A stretch of 64,000 nt of DNA from Soonwooa sp023440705. Lineage in GTDB: Bacteria > Bacteroidota > Bacteroidia > Flavobacteriales > Weeksellaceae. The position numbers were made by a program, and so were the translations under genes. The notes below the pieces were generated by a model. It was not told where the DNA came from. It was given only the letters and a program-made list of their open reading frames with translations, and ran no database searches. Shown here piece by piece: positions 1 to 8,317 of the stretch (the stretch's first letter is position 1; every line of letters begins with the position of its first letter). The stretch covers positions 5,712-69,711 of the forward strand of contig JAEXRP010000077.1 in NCBI GenBank assembly GCA_023440705.1, in the 5' to 3' direction.

Positions 1-405
1 AAGAACGCCCATAGGATGTGCAGAACGTGGGAAAACGTCTAGGATTTTCTTCATTTCGTCTGCTACGAAGTTGTATTTTTTGATATTGTTATCAAAAGAA
101 GTAAACTGATTTTCAGTTGGCAATTCACCGTGAAGCAATAGATACATTACTTCTGTAAAGTTCGACTTCTCAGCGATTTGCTCGATTGGATAACCTCTAT
201 AGTACAATTCACCTTTATCACCGTCTAGGTAAGTGATGTCACTAAGCGTAGCTCCAGTATTTTTGTATCCTAAATCTAAAGTGATAAGACCAGTTTGGTC
301 TCTTAGTTTTGAAATATCAATCCCTCTATCACCTAAAGTGCTGTCAACGATTGGATATTCATAAGAATTACCGTCGTAATTCAGTATAACTTTATTATCT
401 GACAT
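1..405 (-). CDS. gltA: Citrate synthase, N-terminal part
   Basis: The reading frame starts at the ATG at 405-403 and stays open to the window edge, giving the first 135 residues; the catalytic C-terminal part is outside. The protein begins MSDNKVILNYDG and contains the typical N-terminal citrate synthase stretch around GATLSDITYLDG followed by YRGYPIEQIA, which marks the type II (hexameric-class) bacterial enzyme. Citrate synthase condenses acetyl-CoA with oxaloacetate to open the TCA cycle in the cytoplasm. It lies downstream of eno on the same strand, but a strong terminator separates them, so it probably has its own promoter between 406 and 440; I saw no clear box there. Identification is by recognised family sequence and is firm despite the truncation. 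Confidence 0.93.
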   Translation of the reverse strand, partial: MSDNKVILNYDGNSYEYPIVDSTLGDRGIDISKLRDQTGLITLDLGYKNTGATLSDITYLDGDKGELYYRGYPIEQIAEKSNFTEVMYLLLHGELPTENQFTSFDNNIKKYNFVADEMKKILDVFPRSAHPMGVL

Positions 406-433
406 TATTATATAATTTTGGTTTAAATATACA

Positions 434-463
434 TAAAAAAGAGCGAACAGCGAAAGTTCGCTC
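434..463 (-). terminator. Intrinsic terminator of eno
   Basis: GAGCGAAC (441-448) pairs with GTTCGCTC (456-463) around a 7-nt loop. Read on the minus strand the 8-bp stem is followed by a run of six U residues (A-run at 435-440). It sits just after the eno stop codon and before gltA. Confidence 0.85.
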
Positions 464-486
464 CTTTAAAATTTTGTTAAAACTTA

Positions 487-1779
487 TTATCTTTTTACTT
501 TGAAAGCGTCCATTCCTGGGAAAATTGCAGTTTCTCCCAAAGCTTCTTCGATTCTGATTAATTGGTTGTATTTCGCCATTCTGTCAGAACGTGACGCAGA
601 ACCTGTTTTGATTTGACCGCAATTCATAGCAACTGCAAGATCCGCAATTGTCGCATCTTCAGTTTCACCAGATCTATGAGACATTACAGAAGTATATTTA
701 TTGTTCTGAGCCATTTGTACCGCTGCCATCGTTTCAGAAAGAGAACCAATTTGGTTTACTTTTACTAAGATTGAATTAGCTGTATCTTCTTTAATTCCTC
801 TTGCTAATCTTTCAACATTTGTTACAAATAAATCGTCACCAACTAATTGAACTCTATCACCGATTTTATCTGTCAACATTTTCCAACCCGTCCAATCGTC
901 TTCGTGCATACCATCTTCAATAGAAATAATTGGATATTTTGCACAAAGCTCAGCTAAATAAGACACTTGCTCTTCTCTGCTTCTGTGAGCTCCTTTATCG
1001 CCTTCGAATTTTCTGTAATCGTAAGTTCCGTCTACATAAAACTCAGAAGAAGCGCAATCTAAAGCCAACATTACATCGTCTCCTGGCTTGTAACCCGCTT
1101 TTTCAATCGCTTGTAACAAAGTATCTAAAGCATCTTCTGTACCGTTGAATGTTGGTGCAAAACCACCTTCGTCACCAACAGCTGTCGAAAGATTTCTTCC
1201 TTTTAAAATAGCTTTTAATGAATGGAAAATTTCTGTTCCTTTTCTCAATGAATCTGAGAAAGATTCTGCTTTCACTGGCATAATCATAAACTCTTGGAAT
1301 GCAATTGGAGCATCTGAGTGAGAACCTCCGTTAATAACATTCATCATCGGAACTGGAAGCGTGTTAGCATTAACACCACCAATATATTTGTAAAGTGGCA
1401 TTTTTAAGTCGTTAGCTGCTGCTTTAGCTGCTGCCAAAGACACACCAAGAATAGCGTTAGCGCCTAGATTTCCTTTATTGTTAGTTCCATCAAGATCAAT
1501 CATTATTTGATCCAATAGATTTTGCTCAAAAACTGGAAGACCAATTAATTCTGGAGCAATAATTTCTTTTACATTTTCAACGGCTTTAAGAACACCTTTT
1601 CCTAAATATAGGCTACCACCGTCTCTTAACTCAACAGCTTCATGCTCACCAGTCGAAGCACCAGAAGGTACTGCAGCACGTCCCATAGCACCGTTTTCTG
1701 TAAATACATCAACCTCCACTGTCGGATTACCTCTAGAGTCTAAAATTTGTCTAGCATCGATAAAAGAAATGTAACTCAT
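487..1779 (-). CDS. eno: Enolase (phosphopyruvate hydratase)
   Basis: Enolase converts 2-phosphoglycerate to phosphoenolpyruvate in glycolysis and works in reverse in gluconeogenesis. The 430-residue length is normal. The active-site residues are all visible: Glu163 in FQEFMI, Glu204 in GDEGGFAP, magnesium ligands Asp241, Glu288 and Asp315, catalytic Lys340 in LVKVNQIGS, and the loop SHRSGET (367-373). The start MSYISFIDARQILDSRGNPT is the canonical N-terminus. A Bacteroidota-type -7 box lies upstream and a strong terminator downstream, so it is probably monocistronic. pckA, encoded 3 kb away on the same strand, supplies PEP to the same pathway in gluconeogenesis. Confidence 0.98.
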   Translation of the reverse strand: MSYISFIDARQILDSRGNPTVEVDVFTENGAMGRAAVPSGASTGEHEAVELRDGGSLYLGKGVLKAVENVKEIIAPELIGLPVFEQNLLDQIMIDLDGTNNKGNLGANAILGVSLAAAKAAANDLKMPLYKYIGGVNANTLPVPMMNVINGGSHSDAPIAFQEFMIMPVKAESFSDSLRKGTEIFHSLKAILKGRNLSTAVGDEGGFAPTFNGTEDALDTLLQAIEKAGYKPGDDVMLALDCASSEFYVDGTYDYRKFEGDKGAHRSREEQVSYLAELCAKYPIISIEDGMHEDDWTGWKMLTDKIGDRVQLVGDDLFVTNVERLARGIKEDTANSILVKVNQIGSLSETMAAVQMAQNNKYTSVMSHRSGETEDATIADLAVAMNCGQIKTGSASRSDRMAKYNQLIRIEEALGETAIFPGMDAFKVKR

Positions 1780-1822
1780 TTTTAAATTTTAATTTGATTT
1801 AATATTCATTCTTAAATGTTTA

Positions 1823-1830
1823 CAAAAATA
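1823..1830 (-). promoter_or_regulatory. Putative -7 box for eno
   Basis: On the minus strand this reads TATTTTTG, an exact match to the Bacteroidota -7 consensus TAnnTTTG, 43 bp upstream of the eno ATG. No clear -33 element was found, so this is a motif match only. Confidence 0.5.
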
Positions 1831-2063
1831 ATCAATTGAATTGATATTTAATAGAAACCTGTTTAATATTTGATAGAATTATTAAAAGCTTTTAATAGTA
1901 AAAATAAAAAACCTTAAACACTTGATTGGGAAAAAGAAAAAAAACTCAAAATAAAATGTATAATGCCTAAAAATATCCATATATTTATTCATATTTTTGT
2001 CCAAATAAGAAAGATACTTATTTAATAAGTAAGTTTAATTTAGTATTTTGCATTCAAAAGAGA

Positions 2064-2840
2064 ATGAAGATGAATTTTGAAAATATCATTTTAGAGAAAA
2101 AAGAAAAAATTGCGGTTATCACAATTAACAGACCGCAAAGTTTAAATGCCTTGAACAAACCTGTATTCACAGAGCTTTCAGCGGCTTTGGATACTATTGT
2201 CAATGACAAAGAAGTTAGAGCTGTCATCTTAACAGGTTCTGGAGAAAAGGCTTTTGTTGCGGGAGCGGACATTAAGGAATTTATGGATTTTGATGTTGCA
2301 CAAGCAGAAGCATTGGCAAGAGATAACCAAGAAATGATTTTTAACAAAATTGAAAACTTTAACAAACCTGTTATTGCAGCAGTTAACGGTTTTGCCTTAG
2401 GTGGCGGTCTAGAGTTAGCTATGGCGTGTCATATTCGTTATGCATCCGACAATGCAAAACTTGGTCTCCCTGAAGTAACTTTAGGATTAATCCCTGGTTA
2501 TGGAGGAACGCAACGTCTTCCAAAATTGGTAGGAAAAGGAGTAGCTAATGAAATGATTTTCACAGCGAAGATGGTATCTGCGCAACGTGCAAAAGAAATT
2601 GGTTTGGTTAACGAAGTCTATTCTCAAGAAGAACTTTTAGCCAAAACAACTGAACTTGCAGAGACTATTGCTAAAAACTCACCAATGGCTATTGAGAAAG
2701 CGATACAAGCCGTTAATAAGTCAGATGATGCACAAGTAGGCTTTGAGCAAGAAATAAAAAGCTTTGGAGAATTGTTTGGTTTAGAAGATAAAAAAGAAGG
2801 AGTTGGTGCATTTTTAGAAAAGAGAAAACCAAATTTCTAA
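2064..2840 (+). CDS. Enoyl-CoA hydratase/isomerase family protein
   Basis: This crotonase-superfamily protein of 258 residues probably hydrates trans-2-enoyl-CoA to 3-hydroxyacyl-CoA in fatty-acid oxidation or a related CoA pathway. The superfamily hallmarks are present: the INRPQSLNALN start, the oxyanion-hole segment KAFVAGADIKEF, and the second oxyanion and catalytic region NGFALGGGLELAMACH, followed by the glutamate-containing LGLPEVTLGLIPGYGGTQRL typical of true hydratases. The first ATG is at 2064; a second in-frame ATG at 2070 gives MNFENI and is equally plausible. The gene ends one base before the next start, so it is probably cotranscribed with the dCMP deaminase and perhaps xerD. 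The exact substrate cannot be read from the sequence. Confidence 0.9.
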   Translation: MKMNFENIILEKKEKIAVITINRPQSLNALNKPVFTELSAALDTIVNDKEVRAVILTGSGEKAFVAGADIKEFMDFDVAQAEALARDNQEMIFNKIENFNKPVIAAVNGFALGGGLELAMACHIRYASDNAKLGLPEVTLGLIPGYGGTQRLPKLVGKGVANEMIFTAKMVSAQRAKEIGLVNEVYSQEELLAKTTELAETIAKNSPMAIEKAIQAVNKSDDAQVGFEQEIKSFGELFGLEDKKEGVGAFLEKRKPNF

Positions 2841-2841
2841 A

Positions 2842-3276
2842 ATGACGGACTTTAATAAATTCGATATTGCTTACCTGAAAATGGCTCTTGAATGGAGTAG
2901 CCTTTCTTACTGCAAAAGAAAACAGGTTGGTGCATTGATAGTAAAAGATAGAATGATTATATCCGATGGTTACAATGGAACGCCATCGGGTTTTGAAAAT
3001 AATTGCGAAGACGAATCAGGAAAAACGCATTGGTATGTGCTACATGCAGAAGCCAACGCCATCCTAAAATTATCGTCTAGCACACAGTCTGCAAAAGGAG
3101 CAACATTATATTTAACAATGTCGCCTTGTAAAGAATGCAGCAAATTGATATTACAATCTGGTATTACCAAAGTGGTGTATACTAGTGATTATTCAGATAA
3201 CTCTGGATTAGATTTTTTAATTAGCGCTGGAATAGAAACTTTAAAAATAAGTGAACAAAAACTCTATGAGAATTAA
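2842..3276 (+). CDS. dCMP deaminase family protein
   Basis: This 144-residue zinc-dependent deaminase most likely converts dCMP to dUMP for thymidylate synthesis. The zinc and catalytic motifs are clear: HAE at 68-70 (zinc histidine and proton-shuttling glutamate) and PCKEC at 95-99 (two zinc cysteines). The N-terminal part, YLKMALEWSSLSYCKRKQVGALIVKDRMIISDGYNGTP, read as separate short stretches, is typical of the ComEB/dCMP deaminase group rather than cytidine or tRNA adenosine deaminases. It starts directly after the stop codon of the enoyl-CoA hydratase, indicating translational coupling. xerD follows 39 bp later. Confidence 0.9.
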   Translation: MTDFNKFDIAYLKMALEWSSLSYCKRKQVGALIVKDRMIISDGYNGTPSGFENNCEDESGKTHWYVLHAEANAILKLSSSTQSAKGATLYLTMSPCKECSKLILQSGITKVVYTSDYSDNSGLDFLISAGIETLKISEQKLYEN

Positions 3277-3315
3277 CAAAAACGATAACTAAAACACAAC
3301 ACAAAAACACAAACG

Positions 3316-4221
3316 ATGAACTGGTCCGAAAAAATAAGTGACTTTTCAAATTATTTAAAATTTGAAAAGAACTTTTCCGATAATACACTTGATGCTTATG
3401 TACGAGATATTAAAAAGCTTCAAGAGTACGCTATGACAGAATTAGAGGGCATTTCTCCATTAGAAATAAGCTTCGAAAATCTACAAGAATTCATTTATCA
3501 ACTTTCTAAAAAGAAAATTAGCGAGCGATCGCAAGCGCGTTGGATATCTTCTATAAAAGCATTTTTCAAATATTTGGTTGAAGACGAAATCCGTGAGGAC
3601 AATCCTGCCACATTGCTAGAAGGTCCAAAGTTGGGATTATATCTTCCTGATACTTTAAGCATTGAAGATATCGAACGCATCATAAAGTGCATTGATCTAA
3701 GTAACGACCTTGGCCAACGCAACCGATGTATTCTCGAGGTTCTTTACGCTTGCGGATTACGAGTTTCGGAATTGATTGATCTTAAAATATCAAACATTAA
3801 TTTTAAAGAACATTATCTAAAAGTAGAAGGTAAAGGTGGAAAAGTAAGATTAGTTCCTTTAGCAGAATACACCTCGGAGCTTATTTTATCTTACATTAGC
3901 GACACACGTGCTAAAGGAAAAATAAACAAAAAATACGAAGATATATTATTCTTAAATTCTCGAGGTGCAAATATGTCTCGCGTGATTGTATTCTTAATTA
4001 TTAAAGAATTAACAGATCGTGCAGGTGTCAACAAGAACATTTCACCGCACACTTTTAGACATTCTTTTGCGACACATTTGTTACAGAATGGTGCAGATCT
4101 CCGCTACATCCAAGAAATGCTTGGGCACAGCAGTATTACAACTACCGAAATCTACACGCATCTAAAAACCGAAGAATTGCGAGATGTTATTCTCAATTAT
4201 CACCCAAGAAATCAAGCTTAA
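3316..4221 (+). CDS. xerD: Site-specific tyrosine recombinase XerD
   Basis: XerD is one of the two recombinases that resolve chromosome dimers at dif. The 301-residue protein has an N-terminal SAM-like core-binding domain (about 1-90) and a C-terminal catalytic domain. All six tyrosine-recombinase residues are present: Arg149 in GLRVSEL, Lys173 in the beta-hairpin EGKGGKVR, His245 and Arg248 in HTFRHSFATHLL, His271 in LGHSS and nucleophile Tyr280 in TEIYTHL. Length and start (MNWSEKISDF) agree with the chromosomal XerD group rather than with integron or phage integrases, and no mobile-element neighbours are seen. XerC would look similar; XerD is the usual call for the single-copy flavobacterial protein. 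Confidence 0.9.
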   Translation: MNWSEKISDFSNYLKFEKNFSDNTLDAYVRDIKKLQEYAMTELEGISPLEISFENLQEFIYQLSKKKISERSQARWISSIKAFFKYLVEDEIREDNPATLLEGPKLGLYLPDTLSIEDIERIIKCIDLSNDLGQRNRCILEVLYACGLRVSELIDLKISNINFKEHYLKVEGKGGKVRLVPLAEYTSELILSYISDTRAKGKINKKYEDILFLNSRGANMSRVIVFLIIKELTDRAGVNKNISPHTFRHSFATHLLQNGADLRYIQEMLGHSSITTTEIYTHLKTEELRDVILNYHPRNQA

Positions 4222-4227
4222 AAAAAT

Positions 4228-4731
4228 ATGAATCAATTACAATATTGTCCAAAATGTGGAAATAAATCTCTTAAATGGGATGGCGAAAAAAAATGGAGTT
4301 GTGGACAATGCGACTATACAATGTATCATAATTGTGCTGGTGCAGTCGCAGTTGTTATTCGTTGCGGAGAAGAAATCTTTTTAACCAAGAGAAATCAAAA
4401 TCCTGCAATTGGAAAAATGGATCTTAGTGGTGGTTTTGTCGATCCAAAAGAATCAGCTGAAGAAACTTGTCGTCGAGAATTAAAAGAAGAATTAAACATC
4501 GACATCAATATTTCTAAACTTAAATATCTTACAAGTGCACCAAATGTCTATCACTATAAAGACATTGATTACAACACTTTGGATTTATTTTATGAATATG
4601 AAGTTTCGGAAAAGTTTGTTCCAGAATTGGAAGAGCATGAAGTTTCGGATTTCGTTTGGATTAAAAAAGATGACATCAACTTGGACGACATCGCATTTGA
4701 TTCCCAAAGAAATTTCTTCAAAACATATTAA
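4228..4731 (+). CDS. Nudix hydrolase with N-terminal zinc ribbon
   Basis: A 167-residue Nudix pyrophosphohydrolase whose substrate is probably a nucleoside diphosphate derivative such as an NAD(H)- or NDP-sugar-like compound. Residues 7-27 carry a CPKC...CGQC zinc ribbon as in NudC-like enzymes. The Nudix box runs from GGFVDPKE to RELKEELNI (about residues 69-92) and keeps the catalytic RExxEE core; the usual Gly before the last position is Asn. It begins six bases after the xerD stop and ends before a bidirectional terminator, so it is probably last in the 2064-4731 operon. NudC itself is longer, so substrate assignment stays open. Confidence 0.85.
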   Translation: MNQLQYCPKCGNKSLKWDGEKKWSCGQCDYTMYHNCAGAVAVVIRCGEEIFLTKRNQNPAIGKMDLSGGFVDPKESAEETCRRELKEELNIDINISKLKYLTSAPNVYHYKDIDYNTLDLFYEYEVSEKFVPELEEHEVSDFVWIKKDDINLDDIAFDSQRNFFKTY

Positions 4732-4741
4732 CTACAAAAAC

Positions 4742-4772
4742 AAGAAAGCCTCGCAAATCGCAAGGCTTTCTT
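4742..4772. terminator. Bidirectional terminator between Nudix gene and pckA
   Basis: A perfect 10-bp stem, AAGAAAGCCT (4742-4751) with AGGCTTTCTT (4763-4772), around an 11-nt loop. It is flanked by A/T-rich runs on both sides and lies between two convergent genes, so it can serve both. Confidence 0.82.
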
Positions 4773-4792
4773 TATTTAAAATAACATCAATA

Positions 4793-6388
4793 TTAGATTT
4801 GAGGTCCGCTAGCAACTAATGCTTTAGCTTCGTCGTTATCTGTATATTGTTCAAAATTCTTAATGTATTTAGCAGCTAATTCTTTAGCTTTTGCTTCCCA
4901 CTCTGCTGCATCAGCATAAGTATCTCTTGGATCAAGGATCCCTTCTGATACGTTTGGTAACGCCGTTGGGAATTCAAGATTCATTACAGGAACTGTGTTA
5001 GTTTCTGCTTTATCGATAGAACCATCGATAATAGCATCGATAATAGCTCTTGTATCTTTAAGAGAAATTCTCTTACCTGTACCATTCCATCCAGTGTTAA
5101 CTAAATAAGCTTTAGCACCGTGCTCTTTCATTTTACCAATTAACGTATGAGAATACGTTGTTGGGTGTAATGATAAGAATGCCTCACCAAATGCTGGAGA
5201 GAAAGATGGTGTAGGCTCTGTAATACCTCTTTCAGTACCTGCAAGTTTTGAAGTATAACCGCAAAGGAAGTGGTATTGTGCTTGATCATCTGTTAAGATA
5301 GATACTGGAGGCAACACACCGAAAGCATCAGCAGAAAGATAAATGATCTTTTTAGCATGACCAGCTTTTGAAGGTAAAACGATTTTGTTGATATGATAGA
5401 TTGGGTAAGAAACTCTCGTATTCTCAGTAACAGATCCGTCAGCAAAGTCAACTTCTCCATTATCTTTAACCACAACGTTTTCTAACAAAGCATCTCTTCT
5501 GATAGCACCATAGATGTCTGGTTCTTTCTCAGCAGAAAGGTCGATAACTTTCGCATAACATCCACCTTCGTAGTTGAATACACCGTTGTTATCCCATCCG
5601 TGCTCGTCATCACCAATTAGGTAACGCTTAGGATCTGCAGAAAGCGTAGTTTTACCAGTACCTGACAATCCGAAGAATACAGCAACGTCCCCAGCTTCGC
5701 CTACGTTAGCAGAACAGTGCATAGAAGCCATACCTTTTAGAGGCAAATAGTAGTTCATCATTGCGAACATACCTTTCTTCATTTCACCACCATACCAAGT
5801 ACCACCGATGATTTGCATTTTCTTAGTTAAATCGAACATTACAAAAACCTCAGAGTTAAGACCGTGGTCCTTCCAGTTCGGGTTAACAGTCTCTGCAGAA
5901 TTGATAACCAAGAAATCTGGCTCTCCGTATTGATCTAGCTCATAATGAGAAGGACGGATAAACATATTAGTTACAAAGTGCGCTTGCCAAGCCACTTTAG
6001 TTACGAATCTAACTTTAAGACGCGTGTCTGGGTTAGTACCGCAGAATGTATCAACAACATACAATTTGCTCCCCGACATATCTTTTTGTACAAGACCTAG
6101 TAATTCGTCAAAAATTGCCGTCGTTGTTGGTCTGTTGATGTTACCATCCCACCAGATTGTATTTTCTGAAGCAGCATCTTTTACAATGTAACGATCTTTT
6201 GGCGATCTTCCTGTAAAAATACCTGTTTGCACAGATACTGCACCAGTTGTAGTTAAAGTTCCTTTAGCAAATCCTTCGTTATTAGGATTCATTTCTTCTT
6301 GAAAAATTGTTTCGTAAGAAGGATTGTAAAGTATCTCTGCGTCAGTTGTGATACCATTACGCTCTAGGTAGCGTTTGATGTGTTCCAT
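4793..6388 (-). CDS. pckA: Phosphoenolpyruvate carboxykinase (ATP)
   Basis: This enzyme converts oxaloacetate and ATP to phosphoenolpyruvate, CO2 and ADP, the first committed step of gluconeogenesis. The 531-residue protein has the ATP-type PEPCK signature: RSPKDRYIV (61-69), the substrate-binding segment around NWKDHGLNSEVFV, the metal-binding GGTWYGGEMKKGMF, the kinase-1a P-loop GLSGTGKTTLS at 240-250 and the kinase-2 region LIGDDEHGW at 257-265. The length is usual for the family. The gene appears monocistronic, with a consensus -7 box upstream and a shared terminator downstream. Confidence 0.97.
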   Translation of the reverse strand: MEHIKRYLERNGITTDAEILYNPSYETIFQEEMNPNNEGFAKGTLTTTGAVSVQTGIFTGRSPKDRYIVKDAASENTIWWDGNINRPTTTAIFDELLGLVQKDMSGSKLYVVDTFCGTNPDTRLKVRFVTKVAWQAHFVTNMFIRPSHYELDQYGEPDFLVINSAETVNPNWKDHGLNSEVFVMFDLTKKMQIIGGTWYGGEMKKGMFAMMNYYLPLKGMASMHCSANVGEAGDVAVFFGLSGTGKTTLSADPKRYLIGDDEHGWDNNGVFNYEGGCYAKVIDLSAEKEPDIYGAIRRDALLENVVVKDNGEVDFADGSVTENTRVSYPIYHINKIVLPSKAGHAKKIIYLSADAFGVLPPVSILTDDQAQYHFLCGYTSKLAGTERGITEPTPSFSPAFGEAFLSLHPTTYSHTLIGKMKEHGAKAYLVNTGWNGTGKRISLKDTRAIIDAIIDGSIDKAETNTVPVMNLEFPTALPNVSEGILDPRDTYADAAEWEAKAKELAAKYIKNFEQYTDNDEAKALVASGPQI

Positions 6389-6417
6389 AATTTTTACTAT
6401 ATTATTTTGACCTTTTG

Positions 6418-6425
6418 CAAATTTA
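6418..6425 (-). promoter_or_regulatory. Putative -7 box for pckA
   Basis: Reads TAAATTTG on the minus strand, an exact TAnnTTTG match about 30 bp upstream of the pckA ATG. No convincing -33 element. Confidence 0.5.
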
Positions 6426-6495
6426 AAACGTTAAAGTAAGATTTTTAAAATAAATAAAATGACAATAGTCAGTTTTCAAAAAAATTAATTAAAAA

Positions 6496-7404
6496 TTACG
6501 AATATACCATTTCATTCCATGGTATTATTGTTTCAAAACCTTTTTTGGAAAAGTATTTTTCGTAATCCTCAAATCTTGAAGTTAACACAAAATCGCCTCC
6601 CCAAGCCCCTAAAGACTTGACAAAACTAGGGCAATCAGCAAAAAAACGCTTTTTCGTAGTTTCTAATTCTAAAAACTCCGAAAGTAGATTTTCGTGCTCA
6701 AACATCAAATCAGAAAACTCTGAAAGTTGACTTGCCTTTAAAACTTGTTGTGTAATGTGATTAAACTTCGCGATTAAATGTACGGATTTTTCTTTAGACC
6801 GATAAAGTCTTATGCCTTCCCTGCTATCTTGCTTTTTGTTAAGATGTACAAATATTAACTCGTCCAAAAAGTTTGGTTTGAAGTCAACTTCTTTATAGGT
6901 CGGCAAATTATTGTCAATTTTAAATAAAATCGAATGATTGGCTTTTGCAACAGCAACATCGTAACCACTTCCGCCCAAAGATTTTTCATTTAAAACAAAA
7001 GCATCAACACTTGCCCATTTCGCTAAAGAAGCCATCAAAGTCGAGCTACTTCCCAAACCATAATTAGCAGGAAATTGCAGATCGGATGTAATTTCAATAT
7101 TTTGGTCAGCATCGAATTTTGTAGAACCAAGCAACTGACAGTTTTTTAAAGTTTTTAAAACAAATTCGGCAGCCTCAGCATTATTAGTTTCCAAAACTTG
7201 CCAAGATTTGTAATCAATCTTAGTCGTTAACCAAATTTGCCCTTGATGTTTTCCTGTCCAAATAACTAGATGATTGGACTCTTGTTGCTCTCTAAAAAAA
7301 AACTCTTGCCCCCAATTGGTTGGTACAGCAAGAGCTTCGGCGCCGTCTAACACGACGTATTCTGAAGTGAGCAATAATTTCCCGCGAGAAAAAATTTGAC
7401 TCAT
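6496..7404 (-). CDS. GHMP kinase, GYDIA type (mevalonate-kinase-like)
   Basis: A 302-residue small-molecule kinase of the GHMP superfamily (galactokinase, homoserine, mevalonate and phosphomevalonate kinases). The N-terminus SRGKLLLTSEYVVLDGAEALAVPT matches the GHMP opening motif (read as consecutive short segments), and the ATP-binding Gly/Ser loop is NYGLGSSSTLMASLAKW. A GGSGYDVAVA segment places it in the flavobacterial group named for a GYDIA motif. It may act on a mevalonate-pathway intermediate, but the substrate is not shown by the sequence. It starts nine bases after the fabD stop and is probably cotranscribed with it. The downstream 107 bp carry the pckA promoter region. Confidence 0.8.
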   Translation of the reverse strand: MSQIFSRGKLLLTSEYVVLDGAEALAVPTNWGQEFFFREQQESNHLVIWTGKHQGQIWLTTKIDYKSWQVLETNNAEAAEFVLKTLKNCQLLGSTKFDADQNIEITSDLQFPANYGLGSSSTLMASLAKWASVDAFVLNEKSLGGSGYDVAVAKANHSILFKIDNNLPTYKEVDFKPNFLDELIFVHLNKKQDSREGIRLYRSKEKSVHLIAKFNHITQQVLKASQLSEFSDLMFEHENLLSEFLELETTKKRFFADCPSFVKSLGAWGGDFVLTSRFEDYEKYFSKKGFETIIPWNEMVYS

Positions 7405-7413
7405 ATTTTTAAA

Positions 7414-8289
7414 TTATAATGCAGAAGAAACAAAAACTTCTGGGTTAATTTTTTTGATAAGACCTTGTAAAGTCTTTCCTGGTCCAACTTCGATAAACAT
7501 CTCAGCGCCATCTTTAATCATATTTTGTACACTTTGTGTCCACTTAACAGGACCTGTCAATTGTGCAATAAGATTTTTCTGAATTTCCAACGGATCTGAA
7601 ACTGCAGTCGTTGTAATATTTTGATAAACCGGAATCGTCGCTTTTCTAAACTTTGTGTTTTCAATAGCTGCCGCCAATCTTTCTTGTGCTGGTTGCATCA
7701 AAGGAGAATGGAATGCACCATTAACTGGCAACAACAATGCTCTTTTAGCTCCAGCTTCTTTTAGTGCAACACAAGCAGCTTCAACCGCTGCAGTCTCACC
7801 AGAAATTACCAATTGACCAGGGCAGTTGTAATTTGCAGGAACAACAATACCATCAATCGATTGACAAATATCTTCTACAACTTTATCTTCTAGACCAAGA
7901 ATAGCCGCCATAGAACTTGGATTGACGTCACAAGCTTCTTGCATAGCTTCCGCTCTTGCAGCCACCAATTTTAGTCCATCTTCAAAAGACAAAACTCCGT
8001 TTGCTACCAAAGCCGAAAACTCACCAAGAGAATGTCCTGCAACCATCTGCGCACCAAGAGCATCTGCAGCTTTAACACCAGCAACAGAATGAATAAAAAT
8101 TGCAGGTTGTGTTACTTTAGTTTTTTTAAGATCTTCATCAGTTCCTGCGAACATGATGTTAAGAATATCGAAACCAAGAATCTCATTTGCAGAATCCATC
8201 AAATCTTTGATGTCTCTACGGGCGTCATACAGCTCCTTACCCATCCCAACATATTGAGACCCTTGTCCAGGGAATACAAGTGCTTTCAT
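7414..8289 (-). CDS. fabD: Malonyl-CoA:ACP transacylase
   Basis: FabD moves malonyl groups from CoA to acyl carrier protein to feed fatty-acid elongation. The 291-residue length is right for a stand-alone enzyme. The N-terminal oxyanion motif FPGQGSQ (6-12), the nucleophile Ser87 in AGHSLGEFSALV, and His195 in NGAFHSPLM are all present, as is the C-terminal IEVGPGKTLQGLIKK segment. The gene lies 28 bp downstream of the LysM protein gene and nine bases upstream of the GHMP kinase gene, so the three may be transcribed together. Confidence 0.96.
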   Translation of the reverse strand: MKALVFPGQGSQYVGMGKELYDARRDIKDLMDSANEILGFDILNIMFAGTDEDLKKTKVTQPAIFIHSVAGVKAADALGAQMVAGHSLGEFSALVANGVLSFEDGLKLVAARAEAMQEACDVNPSSMAAILGLEDKVVEDICQSIDGIVVPANYNCPGQLVISGETAAVEAACVALKEAGAKRALLLPVNGAFHSPLMQPAQERLAAAIENTKFRKATIPVYQNITTTAVSDPLEIQKNLIAQLTGPVKWTQSVQNMIKDGAEMFIEVGPGKTLQGLIKKINPEVFVSSAL

Positions 8290-8317
8290 ATATATTAACT
8301 CTTTCCTATATTAATTT

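Noticed and set aside
2041..2050. TAGTATTTTG before the enoyl-CoA hydratase as a -7 box
   Set aside because: The spacing within the motif is one base off the TAnnTTTG consensus, and the leader would be only about ten bases.
3316..4221. Tyrosine recombinase as sign of an integrated element
   Set aside because: Sequence and length fit chromosomal XerD, and there are no repeats, tRNA or phage genes around it.
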